DNA of 64,000 bases from Sphingobacteriaceae bacterium (GTDB lineage: Bacteria; Bacteroidota; Bacteroidia; Sphingobacteriales; Sphingobacteriaceae), in the NCBI GenBank assembly GCA_029266635.1, contig JAQSWM010000006.1:62001-126000 (forward strand). Reading direction: 5' to 3'. Both the position numbers and the translations under genes were made by a program. Shown one piece after another: positions 28,220 through 38,152 of the stretch (positions are counted from its first letter, which is position 1; every line of letters starts with the position of its first letter). The notes under the pieces are model-generated. The model was not told the DNA's origin. It ran no database searches and worked only from the letters and a program-made list of their open reading frames with translations.

Positions 28220-28819
28220 CTAATTAAGATATCCCCCTATAACAATCTTCGTTTTGTCTTTGACTTGCAAAAATTGAAATCCCTCGTAGACCATATTGGT
28301 CATTGCACTGTCTCGATCGATTATCTGATATGCTTTGATATTTTGCTCTTCGGCTATTTCAACCTCTTTGAATAGCCCTTTTGAAATACAGCTATCATAT
28401 TTACTATCAAACCCGTTGCCAAAAAAGGTTTTCGCAAGCCAACGTGACTTTTCTGTTAACGCCGCAGTTTCAGTAAAAGGAATGTCAGTCACTAAAGTTG
28501 CAGAGTATGAGAAGTGGTCGCATCCCCCAATGTGAAGGGACAAAGTATCTCCGTTTTCAAGAACAGCTTTGGCTTCTTTTTCAATGTCATCCCAACTGAA
28601 TTTGATATCGGCCTTGTATTTCCGCAGTGCTTGCGTTGTAAACTTATAAGTACTGGTATCAAACACACAGTCTGAATTTTCCGGCTCTGTAAAACCTTTC
28701 ATCTCTACTTTCTTCAAACTGTCAATTTTCAAACTTTTCGAGTTTGACTTCTGACTAGAATTTGAGCAGCTAATTATTACAGCTGTCAGCAAAAAGACTA
28801 TAGGCTCAAATGGTTTCAT
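28220..28819 (-). CDS. Hypothetical lipoprotein
   Basis: The 199-aa protein has a lipoprotein signal (VFLLTAVIISCSNSSQKS), then a globular domain without recognised family. Visible features are SDCVFDTSTYKF near residue 50 and HIGGCDHFSYSATL near 97. The HIGGCDHFSYS block with conserved Cys/His might be a fold core. Its last residues are KIVIGGYLN. It lies between dxs (convergent) and the prolyl oligopeptidase gene, which is 27 nt upstream on the same strand; the two may be cotranscribed. No function can be assigned. Confidence 0.75.
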   Translation of the reverse strand: MKPFEPIVFLLTAVIISCSNSSQKSNSKSLKIDSLKKVEMKGFTEPENSDCVFDTSTYKFTTQALRKYKADIKFSWDDIEKEAKAVLENGDTLSLHIGGCDHFSYSATLVTDIPFTETAALTEKSRWLAKTFFGNGFDSKYDSCISKGLFKEVEIAEEQNIKAYQIIDRDSAMTNMVYEGFQFLQVKDKTKIVIGGYLN

Positions 28820-28846
28820 AGGTTGATGAAAAATTACGCCAATTGT

Positions 28847-30967
28847 TTATTTCCACTCCAGCCCCATCACATAAAACATAAACGCCCACTTATCAGCCTG
28901 TTCTGCAATAACCTGAGCAGTTGATTTGCCGGCACCATGCCCGGCCTTTGTTTCAATGCGGATCAAAGCCGGAGCTTCTCCCTTGTGGTATTCCTGCAAG
29001 CGTGCCGCAAATTTGAATGAGTGCGCAGGTACAACGCGGTCATCATGATCGCCGGTTGTTATGAGCGTTGCCGGATAAGAAACTCCCGGCTTGAGCGCAT
29101 GGTACGGTGAGTAGTTGTGCAAGTACTGGAACATTTCCTTAGAATCTTCAGCAGTGCCGTAGTCGTATGCCCATCCCGCACCGGCGGTAAATTTATTGTA
29201 CCGCAACATATCCAAAACCCCCACAGCCGGAAAAGCCACTTTGAACAGCTCCGGGCGCTGAGTCATGGCTGCCCCAACCAGCAGTCCGCCGTTTGAGCCA
29301 CCGGAAATTGCGAGGTAATCTTTTGAGGTGTATTTGTTAGCGATCAGGTATTCCGCTGCCGCGATGAAATCATCAAACACATTCTGCTTCTGCATCTTCG
29401 TGCCCGCGATGTGCCACTTCTCGCCATACTCGCCCCCGCCACGCATATTGGCAACAGCGTAAATACCGCCATGTTCCAAAAGCACAATATTTGACGTGCT
29501 GAAAGCCGGTGTCAGGCTGATGCTGAAGCCGCCGTATCCGTACAGGACGGTCGGGTTTTTGCCATCGAGCTTTGTGCCTTTTTTATAAGTGATGATCATC
29601 GGGATTTTCGTTCCGTCTTTTGATGGATAAAACACCTGCTTTGATTCATAGAGCCCAGGATTAAACTTCACTCCGGACTTTTTGTAAACCTCAGACTTCC
29701 CGCTTGCTATGTCGTACTTGAAAATAGTTGAAGGATACACATAAGAAGTGAAGGAATAATAGAGGTCTTTTTCCTGCTTTTTGGCACCAAATCCGGCAGC
29801 TGTGCCAATTCCGGGCAATTTGATTGTGCGCTCGAGTTTCCCATCCATGCCGTACTGCTGAATCGTAGAAGTTGCATCTTTCAGGTAATTGGCAAACAGC
29901 TTCCCGCCACCGGTAGAAACGCTCAACACGTTCTGCGTTTCAGGAATCAGATCTTTCCAGTTTTCCGGTTTCGGATTAGATGCGTCAACGGTGACAACCT
30001 TGTTGTTTGGGGCATGCAGGTTGGTGAAGATGTAAAGCTTGCTTCCCTGATTATCAATGATGCTGTTCTCGTTTTCAAAATTGTCTACCACCGTTACGAT
30101 CGGACTGCCGGGCGTGCTTAAGTCTTGCAAGTAGAGTTCATTTCCTGTTGTGGATGTAGCAGCCGTGATTACCAGGAAACGCTCATCTTCTGTAAGATAG
30201 GCCCCGATGTACCGTCTTGGGGTTTTCTGCCCTCCAAAGATCAGTTTGTCTTCGCTTTGCGGGGTTCCAAGCTTGTGGTAATACAATTTGTGATATTGGG
30301 TCATGCCCGAGAGCTGGCTGCCGGTTTTTGGCTTATCGTAGCTGCTGTAATAAAATCCTTTATTCCCTTTCCAGGCGATACCTGAAAATTTGATGTCCAC
30401 CAATGTATCCCCAACAACCGACTTATCGCTGGTATTCAGGATTATTGCTTTGCTCCAGTCTGATCCGCCCTCAGAAATCCGGTAAGCGGCGAGGCTGCCG
30501 TCTTTAGAAAAGTCGATGCCTGCCAGAGATGTTGTTCCATCGGCAGAGAACTTATTAGGATCAAGAAAAACCTCGGGCTCTCCGCCATCTATTTGCCTGT
30601 ACAAAACCGACTGGCTTTGCAAACCGGTGTTTTTATAGAAGTAGGTGTACTTGCCTTCTTTGAACGGCGCACTGTATTTTTCGTAGTTCCAAAGCTCTTC
30701 CAGACGCTTTCGAATGGCTTCCCGATAAGCTATTTTGGAGAGGTAATCCTGAGTTACCTTGTTTTCTTCCTTCACCCATGCTTTGGTGTCGGCGGCGGTG
30801 TCGTTCTCCAGCCAGCGGTAAGGATCGGGCACTTCTGTGCCGAAATATTTATCTGTAGTGTTGGCCTTTTTTGTCTTCGGATAAGAAATCATTTTTGACT
30901 TGGTTACTTGTGCGCTGCTGCTTGCCACAACAGCTGATAGTAAGATTAAGATGCAAGTTTGTTTCAT
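28847..30967 (-). CDS. Prolyl oligopeptidase (family S9A), exported
   Basis: The 706-aa serine peptidase cuts short peptides after proline. A signal peptide (MKQTCILILLSAVVASSSAQ) places it in the periplasm. The N-terminal part (KYFGTEVPDPYRWLEND) and the beta-propeller precede the alpha/beta-hydrolase domain. The catalytic triad is S558 in ISGGSNGGLL, D643 in TGDHDDRVVP and H677 in KAGHGAGK. Length and order match the family. It would help digest proline-rich peptides in the envelope. The upstream gene lpxH is divergent. Confidence 0.93.
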   Translation of the reverse strand: MKQTCILILLSAVVASSSAQVTKSKMISYPKTKKANTTDKYFGTEVPDPYRWLENDTAADTKAWVKEENKVTQDYLSKIAYREAIRKRLEELWNYEKYSAPFKEGKYTYFYKNTGLQSQSVLYRQIDGGEPEVFLDPNKFSADGTTSLAGIDFSKDGSLAAYRISEGGSDWSKAIILNTSDKSVVGDTLVDIKFSGIAWKGNKGFYYSSYDKPKTGSQLSGMTQYHKLYYHKLGTPQSEDKLIFGGQKTPRRYIGAYLTEDERFLVITAATSTTGNELYLQDLSTPGSPIVTVVDNFENENSIIDNQGSKLYIFTNLHAPNNKVVTVDASNPKPENWKDLIPETQNVLSVSTGGGKLFANYLKDATSTIQQYGMDGKLERTIKLPGIGTAAGFGAKKQEKDLYYSFTSYVYPSTIFKYDIASGKSEVYKKSGVKFNPGLYESKQVFYPSKDGTKIPMIITYKKGTKLDGKNPTVLYGYGGFSISLTPAFSTSNIVLLEHGGIYAVANMRGGGEYGEKWHIAGTKMQKQNVFDDFIAAAEYLIANKYTSKDYLAISGGSNGGLLVGAAMTQRPELFKVAFPAVGVLDMLRYNKFTAGAGWAYDYGTAEDSKEMFQYLHNYSPYHALKPGVSYPATLITTGDHDDRVVPAHSFKFAARLQEYHKGEAPALIRIETKAGHGAGKSTAQVIAEQADKWAFMFYVMGLEWK

Positions 30968-31048
30968 TTTATTGCTGCTGGAGGTTTAAAAATACACATA
31001 AGCCAGTCATCCGGGAAGTTTTTGCGGATTTATGTACTTTTATCGCCC

Positions 31049-31807
31049 ATGGCAGGCTCAAAGATCTATTTTGCTTCCGATTTTCATTTAGGCGTGCCTG
31101 ATCAGCAGTCGAGCCGTGAGCGTGAGGGCCGTATTGTGCGTTGGTTGGATTCAATCAAAAAGGATGCAGCCGAGATCTACCTTGTCGGCGATATTTTCGA
31201 TTTCTGGTTCGAGTACAGCAAAGCGGTGCCGAAGGGATTCATTCGTTTTCAGGGAAAACTGGCTGAGCTTACGGATTCAGGAGTAAAGATCACTTTCTTT
31301 AGAGGCAATCATGATATGTGGATGTTTGATTACTTCACAAAAGAGCTGGGAATCGGTGTTGTTTCTAACGAGTTGATCATAGAACGCAATGGAAAGAGGT
31401 TCTACATCCATCACGGCGATGGGCTTGGTCCCGGCGATCTCAAGTACAAATTCCTTAAAAAGTTCTTTCGAAGCAGGCTCTGCCAGTGGCTTTTCGCACG
31501 TATCCATCCCAACTTCGGTATTGGGCTTGCGCTTGCCTGGTCGCGGGACAGCCGAATCTCCAGCCGGAAAAAAGAGGAATATCGCGGCGAGCAACAGGAA
31601 TGGCTGGTGATGCACTGCCGTGAAGTGCTCAAAAAAGAGCATTTTGATTATCTCATTTTCGGTCACCGGCACTTGCCTTTGGACATCAAACTTTCAGAAA
31701 ACAGTCGCTACATCAATCTTGGAGAATGGATCAATTTCAGCAAGTATGCTGAGTTTGACGGGAATAATTTGGAATTAAAAAGCTTCGAAGAGCGGTTGTC
31801 TAAGTAA
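31049..31807 (+). CDS. lpxH: UDP-2,3-diacylglucosamine diphosphatase-type metallophosphatase
   Basis: The 252-aa calcineurin-like phosphatase has the metal-site motifs IYFASDFHLG, GDIFDFWFEY, FRGNHDMW, HHGDGLG and FGHRHLP. The FDFW and HHGDGLGPGD blocks are typical of LpxH, which removes UMP from UDP-diacylglucosamine in lipid A synthesis. I use the ATG at 31049 (MAGSKIYF), since the 30 residues upstream are not family-like. It is a single gene, and its end overlaps the convergent lacI-type gene by 8 nt. Confidence 0.92.
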   Translation: MAGSKIYFASDFHLGVPDQQSSREREGRIVRWLDSIKKDAAEIYLVGDIFDFWFEYSKAVPKGFIRFQGKLAELTDSGVKITFFRGNHDMWMFDYFTKELGIGVVSNELIIERNGKRFYIHHGDGLGPGDLKYKFLKKFFRSRLCQWLFARIHPNFGIGLALAWSRDSRISSRKKEEYRGEQQEWLVMHCREVLKKEHFDYLIFGHRHLPLDIKLSENSRYINLGEWINFSKYAEFDGNNLELKSFEERLSK

Positions 31808-32831
31808 GTTCAGCAGCGTTTTTCGCGATCAATTCGGTATCTAAAACACGTGTCTCGAATTCTTCCACCGGGTATTTGCTTTCAATTAATTTAATTAGCA
31901 TTTGAGTTGCAACCTGGCCCATTTCAAAAGCTGGTTGGCGAACAGATGTAATGGAAGGCGTAAACAGTTCCACCACGGCTGAGTTGGTGAAACCCGCAAT
32001 TTTGATGTCTCCGTACAAAGCTTTGTCGTAGTTCTTCAAAGCCATCAAACATCCGGTGCTCAGCTTATCGTTTGCTACAAAAATTGCGTCCGGCTTGATC
32101 CTCAGAGTCAAAAGCTTCCCGACGGCTGTAGTCATCTCATCCTGTATCATACCGCCGTGCTCGCAGTATTGAACATATTCTTCCCTGAACGGAATGCCAT
32201 GTTTAGCCAACGCTTTCTTGTATCCTTCGAGCCGCTCCTTTGTGATTGATAAATGTGAAGCAGCAGTCAGATGCGCAATGTTTTTGTTTCCCGAATTGAT
32301 CAGGAACTCCGTTGCGTCAAAAGCCCCCTTCAGGTTATTCGCAATAACTTTATGGGTCTGGATTTCGTTTGTTACCCGATCAAAAAAAACAATTGGCAAG
32401 CCTTTATCATGAAGCTTTTTGATGTGCGATATATCGGTTGTCTCCGCGGAAAGCGAAACCAATAGCCCATCTACCGAGCGGGAGGCAAGATGCTGCACGT
32501 TAATAATTTCCCGTGCGTACGATTCATGGCTCTGGGTGATGATGACGTGATAACCGCTGTTATAGGCAACATCTTCTATCCCATTAATAGCTTGCGAAAA
32601 GAAATTGTTGGCAATCTCGCAAACGATCACCCCAATGGAGCGGCTCCTTCTTTCCTTGAGGCTCTGCGCAATCGGATTGGGCTGGTAGTTGATCTTCTCA
32701 GCATACTCCATCACGATCCGGCGGGTTTCTTCGCTAATCTCATAACCATCCCGCAAGGCACGCGAAACCGTTGAGGTTGAGAGCCCTAGCGCTTTGGCGA
32801 TGTCTTTTATGGTGATAGATTCAAACTTCAT
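31800..32831 (-). CDS. LacI-family transcriptional regulator of the pectin locus
   Basis: The 343-aa protein has a LacI HTH (TIKDIAKALGLSTSTVSRALRDG) with the hinge helix (NPIAQSLKERRS), then a periplasmic-binding-protein-like sugar-sensing domain (SIGVIVCEIANNFFSQAINGIEDVA, RSVDGLLVSL, DAIFVANDKLSTGCLMAL). It is divergent from susC, and a perfect 14-bp palindrome lies between them, 53 bp from its own start. The expected action is repression of the pectin genes and itself until a sugar inducer binds. Control of a SusC/D locus by LacI is less common than by hybrid two-component systems or ECF sigma/anti-sigma pairs. Confidence 0.93.
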   Translation of the reverse strand: MKFESITIKDIAKALGLSTSTVSRALRDGYEISEETRRIVMEYAEKINYQPNPIAQSLKERRSRSIGVIVCEIANNFFSQAINGIEDVAYNSGYHVIITQSHESYAREIINVQHLASRSVDGLLVSLSAETTDISHIKKLHDKGLPIVFFDRVTNEIQTHKVIANNLKGAFDATEFLINSGNKNIAHLTAASHLSITKERLEGYKKALAKHGIPFREEYVQYCEHGGMIQDEMTTAVGKLLTLRIKPDAIFVANDKLSTGCLMALKNYDKALYGDIKIAGFTNSAVVELFTPSITSVRQPAFEMGQVATQMLIKLIESKYPVEEFETRVLDTELIAKNAAELT

Positions 32832-32883
32832 ATTATTCCTTCATTTCTAACGTCTATTGCCAATCACATCTGCTTGCTTTTAG

Positions 32884-32897
32884 CGGTAACGTTACCG
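32884..32897. promoter_or_regulatory. Candidate LacI operator, perfect 14-bp palindrome
   Basis: CGGTAACGTTACCG is identical to its reverse complement and has the central CG step that LacI-family hinge helices enter. It lies in the 214-bp gap between the divergent lacI-type gene and susC. Confidence 0.7.
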
Positions 32898-33045
32898 GGA
32901 ACGATTGCACAGATTTACTTCCTTCAACGGGATGCAAGTTAAGTTAATTGTGGTAAAATTGTTATTGATAACTAACCATTTCATCCCTTTTGCGCAGTGA
33001 AGCAGCCCCTAATTGCTCATTGCCAATTCAATTAACCAATTAACC

Positions 33046-36000
33046 ATGAAGAAAGTTATACTGCTTTTCTCAGTACTTTTTATTTTAGTTTCTTCTGCTA
33101 TTGCACAAACCAGGCAAATCAGCGGGAAAATCAGCGATGCGAAAGGAGAAACGCTTCCGGGTGCCAGTATTTATATAAAAGGCACAAGCCAGGGAACTAC
33201 TGCAGACGCAAACGGAAACTTCCGTCTAACGATCCCCTCTCGCAACGACGTTCAGCTGGAAGTGAAATATGTTGGGTATAAAACCAAACAAATATCTGTA
33301 GGGAAAGAATCTCAGCTGAACATAACATTAGACCTTGATGCATCAGCCTTGCAGGAAGTTACCATCAACATAGGGTACGGTGCTGTGAGGAAAGAAGCCC
33401 TTACTGGTTCTGTATCATCTGTGAAGGCGAAAGACATTGAAGATTTTCCGGTAGGAACCGTTGCAGAAGCACTTGCGGGCAAGATGGCTGGCGTAAGCGT
33501 AACTACAACCGAGGGTAGCCCGGGCGCTGATGTGCAGATCAGGGTGCGTGGCGGAAGTTCTCTAACCGGTGATAATTCACCTCTCTACATCGTTGACGGA
33601 ATTCAGGTAGAAAATGCCCTTTCTATTTTATCGCCTAATGAGATCGCCAGCATAGACGTTCTAAAAGATGTGGGCTCAACCGCAATCTACGGTAGCCGCG
33701 GTGCGAATGGGGTGGTTATCATCACAACTAAATCGGGAAAAGCTGGTAAGACAACTGTTTCTTTTGATGCGTATGCCGGTTCAAGACAAATAGTAAACGA
33801 ACTTGACGTGATGAACCCGTATGAGTTCGCAACTTATCAGTACGAGCTTTACAATAACAATACTTCTCAGGATGTAAAAGATGCGTTTACTAAACGATAT
33901 GGCACTTTTCAAGATCTTGACATTTACAAAAACATGCAGAATGTCGACTGGCAGGATAAGGTGTTTGGCAGACAAGCGTTCTCAAATTCGCAAGTGCTGA
34001 ACCTATCGGGAGGAAATGAAAAAACCACCTACAACTTTTCGGTTAACAATTTTGACGAAGAAGGAATCATGCTCAATTCGGGCTACAAACGCACATTCGG
34101 TTCCTTCCGCTTTGACCACAAGATTTCCGACAAGTTCCGCACTGGCGTGAATGTTCGTTACAGCCGTCAGCAGGTGGATGGCGTGGGCACATCAAGCACC
34201 GGCTCGCAGGGAACTAACCGTTTGAGGAACTCGGTGCGCTATCAGCCTTACCTGGGCGGTGGCGATTCAGGCGACTTGTTTGATGCTGATTACCTCACCA
34301 CAGGCCTCACAAACCCAATCACCTTAGCTAACAACGAACTGAAATACGATAACCGAAATGATCTAATTTCAAGTGGGTACCTGAGCTATCAGATATTTAA
34401 GAATCTTTCTTTCAAAACCACTCTAGGCCTAAACTATAACGACAGAAATGTAAATACGTTCAACGGATCAGTTAGTTATGTAGCCCGCAATGCTTCAGGG
34501 TTGCCGGTTATTGTGATGGACGAAGGCGGCACAAATACTTTCCTGAACAGCAACGTATTAACTTACAAGCCAACTTTAGGCGCTGACCACACGCTTGACC
34601 TGTTAGTTGGCGAGGAACTTAACAAGCTCAATTCAACCGCGAACAGCGCCACTATCAAATATTTCCCGATTAATATTACTGCTGACGAAGCCTTCGCCAG
34701 CGTCCAGAAAGCCGAGCCGCCAACCGGAGCAGTTCAGGATAAACCTACTTCCAGCATTGGAGGAACCAGGCAATTGTCGTTTTTTGCAAGAGCTGCATAC
34801 GGTTTCAAGGGGAAGTATTTTGCTACTTTAAACTTCAGGCGTGATGGTTCATCGCTGTTTGCGCCGGGAAAACAGTGGGGTAACTTCCCATCCGCTCAAC
34901 TTGCCTGGAGGATTTCCGAAGAAAGCTTTATCAAAGATCAGGACCTGAGCTGGCTCAATAACCTGAAAATGCGGTTCAGCTATGGTATTGCGGGGAATAA
35001 TCGCATCGGACAGGATAAATTTCGGACCCTTTACTTTGCTAGTTCAACAGCGGGCGGGTATGCTGCCACGGATGCTTCGGTAACAACCGGCCTTATCTCC
35101 ACAACCTTTGCTAATCCAAATATTACCTGGGAGAAAAATGTGTCCGGAAACCTTGGGTTCGACATTGATTTATTCCACTCCCGCTTATCTGCAACTGTTG
35201 ACTTGTACGACAATAAAACCAAAGACCTTTTGCTAGATGCCAACGTGCCTCAGATCACAGGCTACACCACACAACAGCAAAACGTGGGTAAAACGCAGAA
35301 CCGCGGTCTGGAACTGCAACTGAATTGGGCGGCTGTTAAATCGAAGAACTTCAACTACAACGCTGGGTTTAACATCTCGTTCAACAGGAACAAAATCCTC
35401 GCCTTGCAAAACGGCGTAAGCTCTTACATTGCTCAGTCTGGTTGGGTAAACAGCCTTGGCGATTTCAAAGTTGAAGTGGGGCAGCCTGTGGGCCAGTATT
35501 ACGGCTTTGTATCTGATGGCTTTTACACCGTAGACGATTTCACCTATACCCAAAACGCAACTACGAAAGCTTACACTTACACGCTTAAGCCTGATGTTCC
35601 GAACAGCTACGTGCTTTTGGGCAACAAGAACCCTCAGCCTGGTGATATGAAAGTTAAAAAACTGTCATTATCATCCAGCATGCTAATTGGCGATGATGAT
35701 AAAACTGTATTGGGAAGTGTTCAGCCGAAATTTACCGGAGGTTTTAACAATCAGTTTTCTTACAAAAATTTTGACCTGACAGCTTTTGTGAACTTCTCAG
35801 TTGGTGGCGATGTGTACAATGCCAATAAGGTTGAATTTACATCGCAATACAATGTAAAGGACAACAACCTGCTTGACCTGATGGATGGCAGATGGAGGAA
35901 CTTCAATGAAAATGGAGTAAAAGTTACGGACCCTGCGCAGCTTACCGCGATGAACGCAGGCACAAGCATCTGGACTCCGACCACCGGCAACTATGCACTT

Positions 36001-36270
36001 ACTTCGTTTGCAATCGAAGATGGCTCCTTCCTCCGTCTCAGCAACCTTACGCTCGGCTATACACTGCCTCAGAAATTAGTTCGCAATACACACTTTATTT
36101 CTAAAGTGAGAGTTTATGGAACCGTAAATAATTTATTCACCATTACCGGTTACACAGGATACGATCCCGAGGCAAATACCCGCAGGTCCAACCCTCTAAC
36201 TCCAGGTATCGACTATGCCGCATATCCACGCAGCCGGTTCTTCCTGGGCGGAGTTAACCTTGTTTTTTAA
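33046..36270 (+). CDS. susC: SusC/RagA-family TonB-dependent outer-membrane transporter
   Basis: The 1074-aa protein has a signal peptide (ending SSAIAQ), a carboxypeptidase-like domain (QISGKISDAKGETLPGASIYIKG, residues ~22-105), a plug domain (ALAGKMAGVSVTTTEGSPGADVQIRVRGGSSL, then GSTAIYGSRGANGVVIITTKSG) and a long 22-strand barrel ending in FLGGVNLVF. It has no N-terminal STN domain, so it does not signal to an anti-sigma factor. With SusD it should take up pectin oligosaccharides. I start at 33046 (MKKVILL) where the signal peptide begins. Confidence 0.95.
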   Translation: MKKVILLFSVLFILVSSAIAQTRQISGKISDAKGETLPGASIYIKGTSQGTTADANGNFRLTIPSRNDVQLEVKYVGYKTKQISVGKESQLNITLDLDASALQEVTINIGYGAVRKEALTGSVSSVKAKDIEDFPVGTVAEALAGKMAGVSVTTTEGSPGADVQIRVRGGSSLTGDNSPLYIVDGIQVENALSILSPNEIASIDVLKDVGSTAIYGSRGANGVVIITTKSGKAGKTTVSFDAYAGSRQIVNELDVMNPYEFATYQYELYNNNTSQDVKDAFTKRYGTFQDLDIYKNMQNVDWQDKVFGRQAFSNSQVLNLSGGNEKTTYNFSVNNFDEEGIMLNSGYKRTFGSFRFDHKISDKFRTGVNVRYSRQQVDGVGTSSTGSQGTNRLRNSVRYQPYLGGGDSGDLFDADYLTTGLTNPITLANNELKYDNRNDLISSGYLSYQIFKNLSFKTTLGLNYNDRNVNTFNGSVSYVARNASGLPVIVMDEGGTNTFLNSNVLTYKPTLGADHTLDLLVGEELNKLNSTANSATIKYFPINITADEAFASVQKAEPPTGAVQDKPTSSIGGTRQLSFFARAAYGFKGKYFATLNFRRDGSSLFAPGKQWGNFPSAQLAWRISEESFIKDQDLSWLNNLKMRFSYGIAGNNRIGQDKFRTLYFASSTAGGYAATDASVTTGLISTTFANPNITWEKNVSGNLGFDIDLFHSRLSATVDLYDNKTKDLLLDANVPQITGYTTQQQNVGKTQNRGLELQLNWAAVKSKNFNYNAGFNISFNRNKILALQNGVSSYIAQSGWVNSLGDFKVEVGQPVGQYYGFVSDGFYTVDDFTYTQNATTKAYTYTLKPDVPNSYVLLGNKNPQPGDMKVKKLSLSSSMLIGDDDKTVLGSVQPKFTGGFNNQFSYKNFDLTAFVNFSVGGDVYNANKVEFTSQYNVKDNNLLDLMDGRWRNFNENGVKVTDPAQLTAMNAGTSIWTPTTGNYALTSFAIEDGSFLRLSNLTLGYTLPQKLVRNTHFISKVRVYGTVNNLFTITGYTGYDPEANTRRSNPLTPGIDYAAYPRSRFFLGGVNLVF

Positions 36271-36288
36271 TCCTTAAAGAGAAGCAAA

Positions 36289-38133
36289 ATGAAAAATATT
36301 CACACAACTCTAACGGCAGCTCTTTTCAGCGTGCTTGTTCTGTCTTCCTCGTGCGAGAAAGTATTGGATTATGAGTCGCCTTCCTCTCAATCGCCTTCAA
36401 CAGTTTTCGAAAGCACATCCTACACCAACTCGGCAGTTATTGCCGTGTACAACAGGCTGTGCGGCGACAACGGCTATGGAAGCCGTATCTCTACTTTATA
36501 TGGCGTTACCGCCGATGACTTTAAAACGTCAGGAAGCTACAGTTCGTCAGACAGGCGTGGGATCAGCATGTATGGGGCGAGCCCAGACAATACAGACTTG
36601 CTAAATCCATTCATCCAACTATACGCGGGGATTGAACGAGCCAACAATTGTATCAAAAACATTCCTGCCTCAGATTTATACAACAACGGCTCAGAAGCTG
36701 ATAAAGCACTGATGCGCCGCTATTATGGCGAGTGTTTAGCGCTTCGGGCACAATTCTTTTATGAGCTGATCCGTAACTGGGGCGATGTGCCGGCATCGTT
36801 CGTGCCTTCAGCGGATGCAGAAACATTGTATGGGTCAAACGTAAACCGCGATGAAACTTACGACCACATCATCGCGGACCTGAAAACAGCTGAGGATCTC
36901 GTTCCATGGAGAAGCGCCATTCCGGATTACGGCAGTTTCCGTTTCACTAAAGGTGCTATCAAGGGCTTACGAGCTCGCATCGCTCTGGCTCGCGGCGGAT
37001 ATTCCCTCCGTTCCGCCACACACCTGATGGAACGCCGCTCTGATTATCTGAACTATTACAAAATAGCCTTGGAAGAATGTCTCGACATTATGAACCATCG
37101 TTCTGAGCACACGCTAAACCCTAATTATGAAAATGTTTTTAAAACGCTGCACGGAACACGCTTCGATGATGCGCACGAACTAATGTTTGAAGTAGCAGCA
37201 TATGGAAGCGGGGCAACAACAGACAGCAAGCTTGGCTATTACAATGGCATTCGCTTTAATTCAGCTTCAGCCTTTGGCTCTGGCGGCGGTGGCTTGAACG
37301 CGATTCCAACCTACTTCTACGAATTTGATCCGACAAAAGACGTTCGCAGAGACGTAACAATTGGCACCTGGGAGATCAACGCTAACTCGAAGAAAATCCT
37401 GAACGCAGCAAGCGCTTTCACTGACGCTAAATTCAGAAAGTCGTGGACGACCTTTAACAATTCAAGTGCCTCTCAAAACTTCGCCATCAACTGGCCTATT
37501 TTGCGCTTCGCGGATGTTCTTTTAATGTATGCCGAAGCTGATAATGAGGTAAACAATGCGCCATCTGCCGCAGCTATAAGCGCATTGCAGGAAGTTCAGA
37601 AGCGGGCTTATGCCGGATTTGAAACTCAAATTCCTACAACTCCAACCACCAAAACAAGTTTCTTCAATGCCATTGTAAAAGAAAGATTGCTTGAGTTTGG
37701 CGGAGAAGCTATCCGCAAATACGACCTGATCAGGTGGAATTTAATTGCGAGCAAGTTTGAAGAAACACGTACAAAGTTACGCCAGTTCATGAACGGAACA
37801 GACGCTTATGCAAACCTGCCGTTGTATGTGTACGCTAAGGAATCTCCTTACCTCCAAACTAACAGCACTGCAGAGTTTGCGAGCCTTGATACCTACGGCG
37901 GCAGCCCATATGTCACTCTATTCTCTCCTGGTTTGGGCACGTCTTCTGCACCATCAGGCTACACAACAAAAAACTGGAGAAAAGCAGTTACAGACGACCC
38001 GGTTTCAGGAGCTATAGCCGGAACTTCCAGCGGCTTTGCTACCTACTTTGAACCTAATAAGAAAGAATTGTTCCCTTATCCAAAATCGGTTTTGATTGAA
38101 AACACTAAAATGGATCAGAATTATGGATATTAA
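36289..38133 (+). CDS. susD: SusD/RagB-family outer-membrane glycan-binding lipoprotein
   Basis: The 614-aa lipoprotein (signal ending VLSSSCEK, Cys23) has the tetratricopeptide-like SusD fold: NNCIKNIPASDLY, YYGECLALRAQFFYELIRNWGDVP early, and RFADVLLMYAEADNEVN plus IVKERLLEFGGEAIRKYDLIRWN late. It caps the SusC barrel at the cell surface and hands over oligosaccharides. It follows susC by 18 nt. It is somewhat larger than SusD itself, in line with pectin-type SusDs. Confidence 0.95.
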   Translation: MKNIHTTLTAALFSVLVLSSSCEKVLDYESPSSQSPSTVFESTSYTNSAVIAVYNRLCGDNGYGSRISTLYGVTADDFKTSGSYSSSDRRGISMYGASPDNTDLLNPFIQLYAGIERANNCIKNIPASDLYNNGSEADKALMRRYYGECLALRAQFFYELIRNWGDVPASFVPSADAETLYGSNVNRDETYDHIIADLKTAEDLVPWRSAIPDYGSFRFTKGAIKGLRARIALARGGYSLRSATHLMERRSDYLNYYKIALEECLDIMNHRSEHTLNPNYENVFKTLHGTRFDDAHELMFEVAAYGSGATTDSKLGYYNGIRFNSASAFGSGGGGLNAIPTYFYEFDPTKDVRRDVTIGTWEINANSKKILNAASAFTDAKFRKSWTTFNNSSASQNFAINWPILRFADVLLMYAEADNEVNNAPSAAAISALQEVQKRAYAGFETQIPTTPTTKTSFFNAIVKERLLEFGGEAIRKYDLIRWNLIASKFEETRTKLRQFMNGTDAYANLPLYVYAKESPYLQTNSTAEFASLDTYGGSPYVTLFSPGLGTSSAPSGYTTKNWRKAVTDDPVSGAIAGTSSGFATYFEPNKKELFPYPKSVLIENTKMDQNYGY

Positions 38134-38152
38134 ACTAAATAACGCTTTGACT

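Noticed and set aside
33781-33975. Minus-strand ORFs inside susC and susD
   Set aside because: They lie opposite conserved barrel and SusD sequence and lack recognisable domains.
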